Shown: positions 45,789-58,189 of the stretch, in pieces
How the letters are laid out: the number at the start of each line of letters is the position of its first letter
Numbering within the stretch: position 1 is the stretch's first letter
Source of the DNA: Deroplatys truncata
Taxonomy: Eukaryota > Arthropoda > Insecta > Mantodea > Mantidae
Direction of reading: 5' to 3'
Length of the DNA stretch: 64,000 bases
Assembly: GCA_030765065.1 (NCBI GenBank)
Contig: CM060986.1
Location: 77,431,573 to 77,495,572, forward strand
Made by a program: the position numbers and the translations under genes
Notes under the pieces: model-generated
Database searches by the model: none
What the model was told of the DNA's origin: nothing
What the model saw: the letters and a program-made list of their open reading frames with translations, nothing else

Positions 45789-47041
45789 CGAGGGCTTCCC
45801 AGAAGTACCCGATCTAACAAAGAAAACACAAACATTTTGGGAAAAAACATCTTTATTTCTCTACTTTCACTTTTCTCAGCGATGTTCAATAGCTTCGATA
45901 CCCTGTTTATAGTGAGAACCGACGAGTTCTGTAAAATGGCCATCAACTGCAGACCCCACCTCTTCATTCTTAGCAAACATGTTACCACCAAGCCATTTCT
46001 TCAACTTTGGAAACAGCAAATAATCAGAGGGGGCTAAATCTGGTGAATAGGGTGCATGAAGAAGCAATTCGAAATTTAACTCATTGATTTTGGCTATGGC
46101 GATAATGGATGTGTGAACTGGTGCATTGTCCTGATAAAACAAAATTTTCTTTTTCGCTAAATGCGACCGTTTATGCTTCATTTTATCATTCAAGCGCTGC
46201 AATAAGTTTGCATAATACTCGCCATTGATTGTTTTTCCTTTTGGAAGATAATCAATGAAAATCATTCCACGTGTATCCCAAAAAACTGACGTCATGACCT
46301 TGCCTGCAGAGGGAACTGACTTTGCCTTCTTTGGAGCTGATTCTTCCCTTTCAATCCACTGTTTTGACTGTTCCTTCGTCTCATTGGACCCATGTTTCAT
46401 CCATGGTTATGTATCGACGTTAAAACTCGGCTTTATTGCAGCGAAACATTGTCAAACACTCCATTGAAACATCCTCACGATGCTACTTTTGTTCCACTGT
46501 GAGTAAACGTGGCACCCATTTTGCACACAGTTTTCTCATGTCCAAATTTTCAGTCGATATGCAATGTACAGCACTTTTTGAAATGCCTACGTGTCTGCTA
46601 GCTCGCGCAGTTTCAGTTGACGGTCATCCAATACCATTTTGTGCATTTTCTTCACAATTACTTGCATGGTCATCTCATTTGGTCGATTACTGCGATGTTC
46701 GTCTTGGCAGCTCGTACGGCCTCGCTTAAACTCTGCCACCCAATATTTTACTGTTGTAAACGAAGGAGCACACTCCCCCAGAATAGGATCTAGCTCAGCT
46801 TTAATATTATTGGACTAAGACCTTTCAAGTGAAAGTATTATACCACTTAACGAATACCAGTTTTATCCATGTTTACACATTTCTCAGTGTATTCACTATT
46901 GATGGCTGTCAACATTTACTGAACAAGATAGCATTGTCAAACTTAAAACTTAAGCTTTATAAGGTTGGTACTTTCTACTATAGTCGTTTGTTTGAAACAA
47001 CAACCGTTATCTATTCGTCAGGTCGGGTACTTCTGCCCTCG
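45789..47041 (-). mobile_element. Full-length mariner element, inactive
   Basis: 1253 bp with imperfect terminal inverted repeats of about 27 bp: CGAGGGCTTCCCAGAAGTACCCG at the left and the complement of CGAGGGCAGAAGTACCCG at the right. TA lies on both sides (45787-45788, 47042-47043). Length, TA duplication and transposase identify it as mariner. Inserted in otherwise plain sequence. Confidence 0.9.
45876..46810 (-). pseudogene. mariner transposase (DD34D), frameshifted
   Basis: The DNA-binding half, in broken frames from about 46800, shows YWVAEFKRGRTSCQDEH, the paired-type helix-turn-helix and its linker, followed by at least three stops. The catalytic half begins near MDET, the first aspartate (about 46406), where a frame change occurs. 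It continues in the open frame 46400-45876 with SVFWDTRGMIFIDYL, FYQDNAPVHTS (second D) and APYSPDLAPSDY. From the D of YQD to the D of PSD there are exactly 34 residues, the mariner DD34D spacing. All three catalytic aspartates are still encoded, but multiple stops and the shift prevent a whole enzyme. Subfamily not determined. Confidence 0.9.
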
Positions 47042-47043
47042 TA

Positions 47044-47759
47044 CGAGGGAGTGGAACCCCTTCCAGAAACAGATTAACGGAACGACGTAAGTAACTTTAT
47101 GCTAAATTTTGCATCATCATATATGCTTAATGATAACAGTAGTACAAAAATAATAGGTCTGCTGCTTCTTTGTCACTTCTTGTGAAAGGTTGGCACAACT
47201 TCTACGATATGCTTGCCAGACTATACGCACGTGCGCGACGGAGGGATGCCTTACTTCACAGTAATAGTGCAGTCGCCGTCTATTAGGAAGACGAGAGGAG
47301 TCGGAGAACCCCAAGTATTGTTTCAAGAGAGGGTCCACTAAAGAAAATTTCCAAGAAATAGCAAGGTTTATTTCGATTCGTTTTATATTTAATCATCCTT
47401 TTTCAGCACCTCCTAATAGGGTAATACTTTGTCATTGTGCCGCTGACGTCGTAACGTGGAACTCTTACTTCGAACAAAGACATGCTGAAATGTGGTCCGT
47501 GTGTGGCGCTGATCATCAATTTTATATATACACTAGAGGTAGACAACCAGAGCTGTTGTTGGTGGAGTTCTTATAATTTTATGATTCTAGCTGTCAATTA
47601 TAATTTTATATTCCTTTCCTTTTCAAATGATTCTGATAACGTCTGTCACAAGGTTAACATTCTTTGTATCTCTTATGGCTTTGAAGTTCTGAATGATGTT
47701 TCAAAAGACCTGGTTTCGCCGGGTAATATAAGCCTCCTGTATGAAAATTCGGTATTTAA
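47044..47759. other. No gene found
   Basis: Mixed-composition sequence with frames up to 97 residues (47482-47775, plus strand) lacking any recognisable motif. Confidence 0.45.
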
Positions 47760-47774
47760 CCTACAGTACCTCTA

Positions 47775-48285
47775 AACGAGCGGGATGGCACAGGCGGCAA
47801 CATGTGGGGCCCGCATTCGGAAGGTCCCAGTTTCGATTCCAGATGGCCGCCCACTCTTACCATTGTGTTTTTCGTGGTTTTCCTCTGGTCGCTAGGGGAA
47901 TGCCGAGGTAGTGTATTGTATCACGATTTCTCATTTCCTCTCATTTCATCTCTCCCTTTCAAGTTTCAGGTGTGTCTTCGAGTACAACGGTGCTGGTGGT
48001 GTCGAGCTTGCGCATTGGAAAGATTTCTCCCCGCAAACGCCAGGGAGAATATTTGTTCCGCCCGTTAGGGTAGCTTCGCCGCCTCTCTCGGAATTCTTCG
48101 CCTCTACTGATGCGCGGGTGTTCAAAATAGAAATATTAGGAACTTCTGCGCGTCTCTGTGGGTCTCTCTGCCTGCAGAAGTGTGACTCCTAAGGCTCCTT
48201 CACCTCATCCCTACCTCCCGGGGGGTGTAGCCACAATAGACCAAGCCGGTCACAATGGCTAGGTTTCCCCCTCCGATAAATACAT
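47775..48285 (+). mobile_element. tRNA-headed SINE, 511 bp, with 15-bp target duplication
   Basis: Flanked by identical 15-bp copies of CCTACAGTACCTCTA (47760-47774 and 48286-48300). The 5' head agcgggatggcacaggcggc with a B-box-like AGTTTCGATTCC resembles a tRNA. The unit at 54871-55363 shares the head and the 'gtggttttcctctggt' block in opposite orientation. Confidence 0.78.
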
Positions 48286-48446
48286 CCTACAGTACCTCTA
48301 GAACTGCATGGACAAGTTTCCACCCCGTTTAACGCACAGAGTTGCCAAGAGCATTTCTATAAAACAAGCAGGATTTGATTTGTTTCTTGTTAATTATTGT
48401 GGAAACAAGTGAAGAAAGCATTTTATTTTAAGAAGTTTTATATAGT

Positions 48447-48600
48447 CTTGGTGGCGAAAACGTGACTCGCGAGTTATTTTGACTCGCAGGCGCAGTTCCC
48501 TCTCTGCAACCGTCCGCTTGATGTTCACATGCTACTGAATGATGCAGTGCGTGTTGCATATTTGGTGACTCGCACATGGAAGTCGTTTTCGCCACCCTTG
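48447..48600 (+). mobile_element. hAT-type MITE (copy A)
   Basis: About 154 bp with inverted ends CTTGGTGGCGAAAACG and CGTTTTCGCCACCCTTG. The interior matches the reverse complement of 59638-59792. No clear 8-bp duplication remains. Non-coding. Confidence 0.68.
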
Positions 48601-49016
48601 ATGTAAACACATGTAGGTACTTATTATGCTTCATGTTTGGTTATATTAATACATTCTCTTGTAAATAATGCAAGACTAAACTTACGTTTTGGTGTATACT
48701 TTTTTATATCAGTAATTCTTACACATTTATTTAGCCATTCTCTTTGTTGCAATGATTACAGTGTACAACACAAGCTTGAAAATAATGAATACTAGGCAGA
48801 GATAACCACCATTACCATTCCGCTGAATTTTGACACTTCATGTCAACCACGCTGCCCACGGAGCTCATCAGATGTCACGCACATTCTGTCACGTTTTCAA
48901 AATATTTTACCACGAACAGCAAAATATTCTACACCATATTGTTGTCGCACTAGTACTGATGCACGTCCTTTGCTGTTTGACAGAATACATTTCGTCACTG
49001 CGTCTATGAAATTTTT
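48601..49016. other. No gene found
   Basis: No supportable feature. Confidence 0.5.
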
Positions 49017-49565
49017 ACTTTCTCTACTGTTTACTTAAGGCAAGTAGACGAAGTATTGCATTCTACCAAAAAATTCGGTATCGAGATTTTACTGGAAATA
49101 CATATTTTGAGGCTACCATAAAATTTTATAAACATCTTGTGTGTGGATGTGCGCGCGTGCGCTTGTCTACGTACAGAACAACTCAAGAATGAAGAGTCTG
49201 TTAAATACCAAATTTTGTGTTTAAGTTTAATATCTTCCAAGTTGCAAGACGAAGATTTTCAAGAAAATCCCCTATCCTAAACTACACTTTACATGAACAA
49301 TTTTTCGAAAATTTTCATTTCTCAAAAAAACTGGCTCTAACGATGTTAGATTAAAATACCACGTGTTTAAGATATTTGCATGAAAAATAAAATGTATATC
49401 CTGAATTTTCTGGAACTATCCTGTGAAGTCCTCTTTACTCTGACTGGTTATATAATTTGTAAACGATAAAAGCTAGAAAAATCCTGCTACACAGATAAAT
49501 GTGGATGACGTTAAAACATTTATGCCAAATAATTTTTGCGGCATTAAGGATCTTCTGCATATTAT
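49017..49565 (+). mobile_element. HINE-like repeat, 3' truncated (copy 16)
   Basis: Starts ACTTTCTCTACTG after a T run at 49012-49016, runs through the GT-rich stretch near 49138-49162 and 'acaatttttcgaaaatttt', and fades after the 'aacatttatgcc' block near 49520-49565. Confidence 0.65.
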
Positions 49566-49879
49566 TTATTATTGGTTGTTATAAAACTCATCCACGCTAT
49601 CATTAATAATCCACTTATTTTGCAGTCTGTGGTGTATTAGCAATAAAAGTGGGTAATTAAATACCCCAAACGTTTAAGAGCTCGTATAAACTACTATGTG
49701 AATAATTTGAAAATGGTGTTGCTTATAAAACAACATTTTAGTTAATATATCCTATTTTCTGTATTATTTTATTAAAGCGCACTAACAACACAGTATTGTG
49801 GGAAACCGCTTATGCACCACTACAGTGTATACTCTAAACGAATTTCTTTATAAGTGTAGTGCTTAACTCTTTGCCGGCC

Positions 49880-50010
49880 CTCGTCGTCATGGTTGCTGAA
49901 GTGTGTACCTCCGGCGCTCCGCCAAGCTAAGGGTCACGGGTTCGAGTCCCGCCATGGGCATGGGTGTTTGTGTGTTGTGTAATTGCGGAAATAAGCGCTA
50001 ACGATAACAG
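49880..50010 (+). mobile_element. tRNA-headed SINE remnant
   Basis: B-box-like GGTTCGAGTCCC at 49938-49949 with a degenerate A-box about 45 bp upstream. It is followed by a short gttgtgtaattgcgg tail. No target duplication seen. Confidence 0.45.
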
Positions 50011-50039
50011 TAAAAACACAGTAAATATAAATTGGGTAA

Positions 50040-51365
50040 AACAAGGGAACTCGTAAAAACGGCACATTCTCTTACATAACATAAAGCCCACAAAATGCTT
50101 TGCTTATATATTTTATCAACCGTTCTCTTGAATCTATATAAGATCCAACACACTCCTTCATTTATAAATGAAAAAAACAGAAATCATAGTGTTGAATACA
50201 AGAAAAAGGAAATAAAATGTTTAAACTTGTCAGAAATTTGCGACGTCATTAAACTGTTTCGACCTTAAAAATCAACATGGCAATAAACATCGGTTAAGTG
50301 CTTTGTTTGTCCTCTTAACTTCCCTACAGTCCCTTCAGTTAACCTTGCCATAATTTTTGCATACAATGCTGCCCATACAGACTAAACCTGAACAAGAAAG
50401 ATTCACAAAAAAAATGTTGATCCTCTTCTTGCATATTTCCATTGACTATTTCAGTCTAAATCTGTTCTTTCTTGATTTTATGATTTAGATCTGTTTGAAT
50501 TCAAAAGAAACTAAACGTAATTCTACGTCTAATACAATTCCTACGCAACGGCGCAGTGGTTGTAATGCTATCTCAATTATTTCACTGCCTTATAAGTAGT
50601 TAAAATATGATTTTATTGGAAACTTAGGCATGGCCAGGTTATGTATTTTTCTTGTTACCCTAGCGTGTTTACTCAGATGCTTTTAAAATAATTTTCCTCT
50701 ACGAGTTATTCATTCATTAAAATGTTAAAATTTAAAGGAATCGTTTAACTAGTAGAAACAGAATAGGTTCATAACTATTTCTCAGTGTTACAAATGTATT
50801 GCCATGTATTGCATTATCTAAAACATCTTCTCGAAGTAACCATTTACTTTGTTTGTATTTTTAAATCCTGCAGATATTAATTTTAAGTTTCACATCATGG
50901 AATAATATTTACTTCAATACTGTGAGAGGTTATTGCAGAAGAAGCGCTTATACGTTTTAATTCTTTAAATTAAATTTTGCTTTGCAATTATAGAAATCTT
51001 TTAAAGATGATTGTTAATTCCTTTGAAAGCTACCACTTATGTGCCCTGATATCTATTAGCATTGTTTTGGAAAGGTCCATGAATTGATTTTTGAGAATAA
51101 ACGAACACAAATATTTTCAATAGTTCGGGCTGCTGGTTTTTATTTATGTCTCTAGAGACGATCAGTTAAAATGTTTGCTGTCTCCCTGAAAAGTTGAATT
51201 TCACATATTTAATGTTGGTAGCCTAACCTACCTGCGTGTTTTGTCTATTTTACTGTGCATATGAGCATGAACAATATTAAGTATTCTAACTTTTGATATA
51301 TTTATTATTGTAGACATGGAATTTAATCATATTTGAATATTATCAGCGTCTTTACCTCATTTTAT
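50040..51365. other. No gene found
   Basis: AT-rich, no long frames, no identified repeats. Confidence 0.5.
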
Positions 51366-51785
51366 TATTTTCTCTACCACGTACATAGTACGTGCAGAAG
51401 GTATTGCATTTCACCCAAAAATACGATACCAAGATTTCACCGAAAATAAACGTTTTGAGGCACCTGAATCCAAAACAGAACTTTTAGAAAAAGGTCCGTG
51501 TGTGTCTGTGAACAGCATGACTCAAAAACGAAAGGTCGGATAAAAACTAAAGTTGGTATTTAGGTGCAGTAACTTGCAAATATATGACACGGCGATTTTC
51601 AAGAAAATCGCCCACCGCCAACTACCCTTTACATGAAACATTTTTCTAATATTTTTGTTTTCTAAAAATGCCCCTAAAGATTTTGATTAAAATACCATAT
51701 ATTAAAGATGTTGACATTAAAAGTAAAATATATATCTTTAATTTTTGGCATTAGCCTTTAAAGTCCTCTTTATTCGGAACTTTGT
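51366..51785 (+). mobile_element. HINE-like repeat, 5' half (copy 17)
   Basis: Starts attttctctaccacg, then the usual blocks to 'tttaaagtcctctttattcgg', where it meets the Tc1-like remnant at about 51790. The 3' half is not found on the other side. Confidence 0.65.
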
Positions 51786-51793
51786 GTTGTCTT

Positions 51794-52318
51794 GTACCGG
51801 GTGTCCCGGGTGGATTGGACGAGGAGGCCTGATCTCCTGAAAGTTTGAAATTAATTTTAAATGGGCACTTGAGTTGTTTAAGTTATCATTGGATAGTACT
51901 TTTAAAATAAAACAACTTTTACCAAAACTTTTTTGTATCTTTTCTAAGTTTACTCACAAATGAGAGACAAAAGTAAACAAATTAATGACATCTTCCGAGA
52001 AATGCTGTACGTACCGTGGTAATGATTGTGAAGACTCCTCTAAACGTTCAAAATGTCCACTACCCTTATTCTTCCCACCCATCTTCTATCCCGAAACACC
52101 TCATATAGCTGGATGTTTATCTATTGAATGAGCTCTGGGACCAGTATTAGCAGTTAGAGTATTGTTTTGAAGCATTGGTCTTTCATTTAGCGATCTCCTC
52201 TCTGTTGGTATGGAGTCCCCTTTGCAATTCTGCTTTAGGTAAATCTTTTGGTTTGCACTATCCGGTATAAATTAACTTCAAGTAAGGACGGCTTATGTGA
52301 GCCACCTGGTATATGCAT
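51794..52318 (-). mobile_element. Degenerate Tc1/mariner-like remnant (DUF4817 type)
   Basis: Outer ends taccGGGTGtcccg and the complement of cacctGGTAtat are similar inverted termini. On the minus strand near 52062 the sequence reads SGHFERLEE, matching the GGHFEHL C-terminal signature of DUF4817-type transposases. The rest is too decayed to translate. About 0.5 kb is kept, so most of the gene is gone. Confidence 0.45.
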
Positions 52319-52400
52319 AGTGGGCATAATTTCAAAGCAAAAGAATTAACAATGTGTTGAAATTTCTAACGAATTGATTCCATCATTTTATAGTGTTTTT

Positions 52401-53224
52401 ACTTTCTCTACTGCGTATAGTAAGTAGGGGAAGTATTGTATTCCACCCAAAAATTCGATATCGAGAAGTATATGTTTTGAGACCTCCTGAATCCAAAAAA
52501 GGCATTTTTGGAAACATGTCCGTGTGTGTGTGTGTGTGTCTGTGAACAGCATAACTCAGAAACGAACAGTCGGATAAACACTAAACTTAGTATTTAGGTT
52601 CAGTATCTTCCAGAAATGCGACACGAAGGTTTTCAAGAAAATCCTCCCACCCCAGATTACCCTATACATGAACATTTTTAGAAAATTTTAATTTTCTCAA
52701 AAATGGCTCAAACGATTTTGATTAAAGTATTATATGTTTAAGATACTTTTATGAAAAATTAAATGTATATCTCGAATTTTCTGGGTATGTCTCCAAAAGT
52801 AGTCTTCATTGTGAACAACTTTTGCATAAGTGGTAAACCATAAGAGATAGACAAAATTTTAATGCACAAAAAATGTAAATCGCATTAAAATACACAATAT
52901 ACATTTTTTTGTTGAGTGAACTATTTTCGAGGTATTGCTTGTTATTCCCTTAAATTTTCCAAGTTATACTTTTTGTCAAATGGAAATTCGTTATTCATTT
53001 TTTGTACTGGTAATGCAAAGAGAATGGAATATTCCACATAGCAACCAGCTCTTAAAATATTTGACTATAGCTTAAAGCCTACCAATATCCTTTACATCTA
53101 CAAAAAATTAGCAATAAGATTAACATCTCGATATCTCGATTAACATGAAGCATATGGATAATAAGCGTTTGTAAAAATATTTTGTACAAGAGTAGAGAAA
53201 GTTATGTGAGCGTAACGCATCAGA
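52401..53224 (+). mobile_element. HINE-like repeat, full length (copy 18)
   Basis: 824 bp from ACTTTCTCTACTGCG, after TTTTT at 52396-52400, to CAGA before a T run. It has a (GT)n tract at about 52523-52540 and a clean subterminal agtagagaaagt at 53192-53203. A few bases are missing in the 'gatttcaccggaaatac' block relative to copies 3 and 15. Confidence 0.78.
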
Positions 53225-53630
53225 TTTTTTTCAGGAGAGCTGGTACCAAAATTTCAGTGCGTTTGTTTTTAAACTAATGAAATCTTAAAGTATTAGATAA
53301 AATCAAATTTTGAAATTCTTTTATATATCCTAGATGTTTATATTTTTATGTAGTTTCAGGGAATGATTTAATTTGTTTCCATAGAGGTTGTTTTATGAAC
53401 AATATCATGCCAAAATTGGCAATTACCTGTACTAAACGAACTCAGAATAGATAGAGAATGAGGCATTTAAAACGACCAATTTAAATCCTTTAAAACATTA
53501 CTATATCAAGGAGTAATGTTCAATAGATTGAAGAGAAGCAAAGAGCAAAACATCTGGCCTATGGAGAAGTAGTTGAGTGGAGCACAGGGATGCATATTTT
53601 TTAAATACAAGCGGAAAGTAGTAATACATG
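53225..53630. other. No gene found
   Basis: AT-rich; nothing supportable. Confidence 0.5.
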
Positions 53631-53735
53631 CATCAATCTCCTGTGTTGCATTCACTTGCCTTTCTCTACTCACTCTCTACAAATTCTTACAGAAACATCT
53701 TGATCTATCCACTTCTTGTTAATAGAGGTAGCTTT
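53631..53735 (-). mobile_element. HINE-like repeat, 3' tip (copy 19)
   Basis: Only the terminal 100 bp or so, in minus orientation: tcctgtgttgcattcacttgcc, ctttctctact, then 'cttcttgttaat'. Confidence 0.5.
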
Positions 53736-53739
53736 TCAT

Positions 53740-54694
53740 TACAAATTTATGCATTTCGCTGTAGATATATGGAGGATACAGTAGGGAAAGACAATATTCA
53801 GATTTTAAAGAGCGTGATGACTAGACCTCGGGATTTAGACTAGAGGCGTTTTTCTAATTACTTTTTGGGGGGGGGGTTCAGGGAGTGTGTTTCCAGTGAA
53901 GTCCCAGTATCAAACTATCTGTCATTTATGTTCAGTAAGTAAGTGAAGATGCATAAGATCATAGCTGCAGTGATCACAATTTAAAGGTTAATTGGCCATT
54001 TATTGTACTTGAAAATTTATTTTATGGGTTTTATCAGTTCGCTCCATTCCTTGAAATATACCTAGGAAATGCAATTCATGTTCTTTCAAATTTTATACTT
54101 AAATCTTATTACCTTATAATTAAAAATTTATCCATAATTTGAAAATGACTCGTGGCATTAAATCTATTCAACTTTGTTTCTCTTATTAACTGCACAGTAC
54201 ACGGAGCGATACGTGAAGAACTACGGATTATCCACTTGGAAGCGATATTATTGTATAGTTTCGATACAGTTATAATGAACTATATTTCGACAAAGCAGGC
54301 TAAAAGTGCCAGTGGCTTCGTCGTTTATCGCGACAGCCAAATGTTTCAGTCACACTTATACAGCGGCGCTTGGCGCTCGGCGTTTGTTTTGACTTCCGTG
54401 CAGCGTAAATCAACACCACGCCATCACTAGGTCTGTTCTCCCTGCTTCGCCGCTTCTATGTGCAAGAGAATGGCGCCCACTAATTAGGGGCGAGGGGAGA
54501 GGGAAGGAAGGATCAGGTGATGTGCGATAATGCTGATTTAATGTGATCGGTCAGGGCAATAAAAAAGTTGTAGCACCTGTAAAGGTAGTTCTATAGGATG
54601 ATTTATGATGCCACTTCCGTCCGTGCTTTACTCTTGCTTTATCGCCTGTGATGTTTTCAGCTCAAAAACGGGTTAAAAATCTATGTGACATCGC
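53740..54694. other. No gene; poly-G run and a GC-richer patch
   Basis: A run of G lies at about 53867-53875. 54300-54500 is GC-richer than its surroundings. The plus-strand frame 54152-54430 (92 residues) has no recognisable domain. Confidence 0.45.
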
Positions 54695-54870
54695 TTTTTA
54701 CTTTATCTACTACTTACCTATGGTAAGTAGAGGAAGTATTACATTCCGCCCAAAATTTGATTACCAAGATTTCAATTTTACCGAAAATATACATTTTGAG
54801 GCTCTCAATCTAAAAGAAGCATTTTTGGAAAAACGTACACATGTGTGTATGTGCGCGTGATAGAAAGATA

Positions 54871-55363
54871 TATATATATATATAAACATAGGATGTAGGA
54901 ATTGATCCGTGAAGCAGGAATGATATGAAGGAGCCGTAGGAGGTCTCTGGTCTGCAGATAAATAGGTCCACAGAGACGCGCAGAAGTCCCTAATATTTCC
55001 AGTTTGAACATCCGCGTAACAGGAGAGGAGAGGAATCCCAAGAGGGCGACGAAGCGACCCTTATGGATGGGACAACGCACCCTGGCGTTCACTCGGAGAA
55101 ACATTTCAAATGCGCAAGCATCCACGACATATCCCGGCACCGCCAACACCGCAGGATGTGAAATGTGAAAAGGAGAGATGAAATGACAGAAAATGGGGTA
55201 AAGGAGAAATCGTTGTAGCCTACACCTTTCCGGCATTCTCGTAGGCAACCAGGAGAAAACCACGAATAACTCCATGGTCAGATTGGGCGGTCACCAGGAA
55301 TTGAAGCCGGGACCACTCGAACGTGAGCCACGACATTGCCGCCTGTGACATCCCGCTTGGTAT
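54871..55363 (-). mobile_element. tRNA-headed SINE nested in HINE copy 20
   Basis: In minus orientation it starts at the right with aagcgggatgtcacaggcggc, the same head as the SINE at 47775. It is bracketed by similar sequences tagaaagata (54861-54870) and tagagcaagata (55364-55375), probably a diverged target duplication. An AT tract forms its 3' tail (about 54870-54884). Confidence 0.65.
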
Positions 55364-55504
55364 TAGAGCAAGATAACTCAAAAAGGAAAAGTTGGATGAA
55401 TATCAAACTTAGTATTTGAAGTCAGAATCTTTCAAGGATACGACTTGAAGATTTTCTAGAAGCCACTGCAAAATATGTTTCGTTATTTCTTACTTAGTTT
55501 TACT

Positions 55505-56725
55505 TCTAAAGGCTTCTCCACTCTTCAGCAGTTCCCTGTATTCCCATTCGCTATTCTTCCCTATTGAAAAAGTCACCCTTCTCCAGACACCGATCATTCA
55601 TCATTCTATGAATATGTCCTCTCCAGGTTGCTCTTGGCCTACTCGCTGTCTTCTTCCACGAGGTGACCATTCTAAAAAGGTCTTAGGCTATCCAGCATCC
55701 TCCATTCTTTTCACATGTCCATACCATTGAAGATCCCACCTTTAAATTCTCCCCACCACTGTTTCCTCCATATCCATCGTCTATCTCACCTCTTCATTTC
55801 TACTTCTTTCCATTCTTGAAACTCTACCACTACGTCTTATTCCGTCCATTTCCAAGATCCTAATTTTTGTCCCTCTACCAAAGTCCACGCCTCGGCACCA
55901 TAGGTCATTGTACTTTCCACCACACCCTGAAAATCCTCTTCTTTATACAAATCAACATGACTCTACCCCACAAAACCCCATTCAACATTTTTATAACTCT
56001 TCATGCTTGTTCTAGCCTACTGTGTACATCTCCTTTACAACTCCCTACTTCATCAATAAGCGATCCCAAATATCTAAACTTTTTAACAGCTTTAATAATT
56101 CCTTAGGGTAGTGAAATGTCCCGTCCACTTCCTCCTACTACCAGGTACTCCATTTTATCCATATTTACTCGTAACCCTCCTACTTCAAACGCAGCCAAAA
56201 GTTTCCTCATTATATATTTCGCGTCCTCACGACTCTGAGCCATCACCACCTGGTCATCCGTAAATAGTAGTGACTGTACAGTACCACCTTGAACTGATAT
56301 ACCCATATCACCACAGGACAGATTCCATTTTTCTATTACGCGTTGAATATATATTTTAAATAAAGTAGGGGATATACTACACCGCTGTCTTAGGCCTTTT
56401 GTCGTTCTGAATGGAGAGGATAGTATATTCCCTATTTTAGCAGATTGAGACTGTTGGTACAACGGTCGAATAAATAGAATCATTGGTAACTCGATACCAA
56501 TATCCACCATTGCGTCCCATAGTTGATTAATAGGCACTGAGTCATAGGCCTTTTCTAAATCAACAAATATCAAATTATCTCTTCCTGTTTGCATGTGATT
56601 TTTCTATAATCTGTCTCGCACTAACAATATGATTCATACATGATTTTCCTTTAGTAAATTCTGCTTGATCCTGTAACATTTTCCTCTCGATAGTATGTTC
56701 CAGTCTGTTTGTAATAATTAATCGT
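55505..56725 (-). pseudogene. 5'-truncated non-LTR retrotransposon (LINE) RT and C-terminus
   Basis: On the minus strand from about 56725 the reading IITNRLEHTIERKML leads into QAEFTKGKSCMNHIVSARQI, an RT lead-in. After a frame change near 56598 the open frame 56594-56103 has LIFVDLEKAYDSVP (RT motif A), GLRQRCSISPTLF (motif B region) and LLFTDDQVVMAQ (motif C, where most active RTs have FADD). Downstream, in decayed frames, RWDLQWYGHVKRME and WRGHIHRMMNDR match the C-terminal region of arthropod LINEs. The endonuclease half is absent. It belongs to a family with the FADDQV motif (RTE-like or related); exact clade is uncertain. Confidence 0.8.
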
Positions 56726-57139
56726 TATTTCTTATTTTCTAAAAAGTGGCTTGGCATATATGTTAAATTTTCTGTAATTAGACTGTGAAGTTATCTTTAT
56801 TTGAACAAATTTTTTACAGTGTTGGATAACTTCTAACCGTAAGACAAAGACGAAAAAGGTACTCCACAAAGAAGGGTGAGTTCCTTAAAAGGTGCAATTT
56901 TTGTTAAATTAAGTTTTGTGCAACATTTACCATTTCAGGGATGTATGTTTGTTGTTGGATTGAACCTTCCAATACTTCCAGTTTTTCCAGTACTAAGTCG
57001 CTAATATTTTCTCCTTTGTACCTACAACGAAATGAGTAATACAAACGTTTATCTGATAGTAGTAGATAAATAATAGGATGTTGTAAAGGCTTATAGAGTG
57101 GTGGGTAGAGAATCTCATAGAATGTAACATATCAGAAGT

Positions 57140-57690
57140 TTAAAGATACTTATTATAAAGTTGTCATCCTTTTGCGTATTTCTGTAATTAAATCGTCCCT
57201 GAAAATGTAAAGAATGTAAAACAAAAAATGGAATGTGCCAATGAAGATCTATTAGTTCGTAGAATCCTAAAATGAAAATATTTTATATGGTACTCTATAT
57301 AACAATTAAACTGCAAATAGTGTCTCGTATATTGCCTTTGGTTCTGGATTCATTCACCGCTTTGTATATGGTTCAGGATCTTTCCTCCGTATTTTCCATT
57401 GTTATGTAAAGATGAGTGTCGTATAATGTTGTATCAGCACAGATTCAGGATTAAGTTGGCCGTAATTCCACTTATAACCTGGATGACCAAACTCTTTTCC
57501 CTGAAATCGTATTTGTTTTGCAGAAACTTCAGGACTTATAAGACAGACTGCTGTTAATTGAAATTAAAATTCAAGATTAGCTGTTGTCAAGAATGGAAAA
57601 GATAGGTGCTTTTAGTAGTCCACAGTAGAGCTCGGAATAACGACGATTTTTAATTAGTAAGAAGGTATGTTTTAGGACTTAAAATCCTAA
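57140..57690. other. No gene found
   Basis: AT-rich; nothing supportable. Confidence 0.5.
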
Positions 57691-57694
57691 ATTT

Positions 57695-58185
57695 TTGCCT
57701 AAACTGTCACAGAATTTCCATTACGCCGTTGTGTATGTACATATAAGCGACCAGATCCGGATGCCAGTGGGCACAAGCATGTGTGGGTCCCTGATGTTTC
57801 CAGATTGAACGTACCAGGCACCGCCCGCTCCTGCCCACAAGCTATCACTCCCCTATCGGGTGGAGCCCACCCGGGGGAGAGGCCTAAATGAGTAGTCCCC
57901 GCTGCGACACCAGGGAAGAAACTTCTACTGAGCGCAAGCCACCGTCCAGCCACAACCCGCCGAAAACCGTCGCCTGGTCCTACAACCCTGAAACAGATGA
58001 AAATGAAGATAATGGATACAGGAAATAGGGGGGCAAGGAAGTCGCGATAGAGGATGAACTGCCCCAGCATTCACCTGCCGACCCGGAAAAAAAACGACGT
58101 GTTAGATGGGCTGCCTCCGGGGATCGAACCCGGGATCTCCCTAATGGGGGCCACAGACGTTACCGCGTGAACCATTCTGCTCGGT
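57695..58185 (-). mobile_element. tRNA-headed SINE
   Basis: The right-hand head in minus orientation has B-box GGTTCGATCCC (complement about 58123-58133) and a downstream tRNA-like stretch. The body has tacaaccctgaaacagatga at 57980-57999. The 123-residue minus-strand frame across it is accidental. No clear duplication, so the ends are approximate. Confidence 0.65.
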
Positions 58186-58189
58186 ATTT

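Larger units (their letters stand above)
54700..57136 (+). mobile_element. HINE-like repeat (copy 20) with nested SINE and LINE
   Basis: 5' part 54700-54860 after TTTTT (54695-54699), middle part about 55364-55500, and 3' part about 56740-57136 ending atCAGA. Each break falls between consecutive consensus blocks. Removing the SINE (54871-55363) and LINE (about 55505-56725) leaves a repeat of about 0.7 kb. Confidence 0.7.

Noticed and set aside
54805-55275. 156-residue minus-strand frame
   Set aside because: Lies across the SINE and its AT tail; the open frame is by chance.
57699-58070. 123-residue Gly/Arg-rich minus-strand frame
   Set aside because: Contained in a tRNA-headed SINE with B box and shared core.
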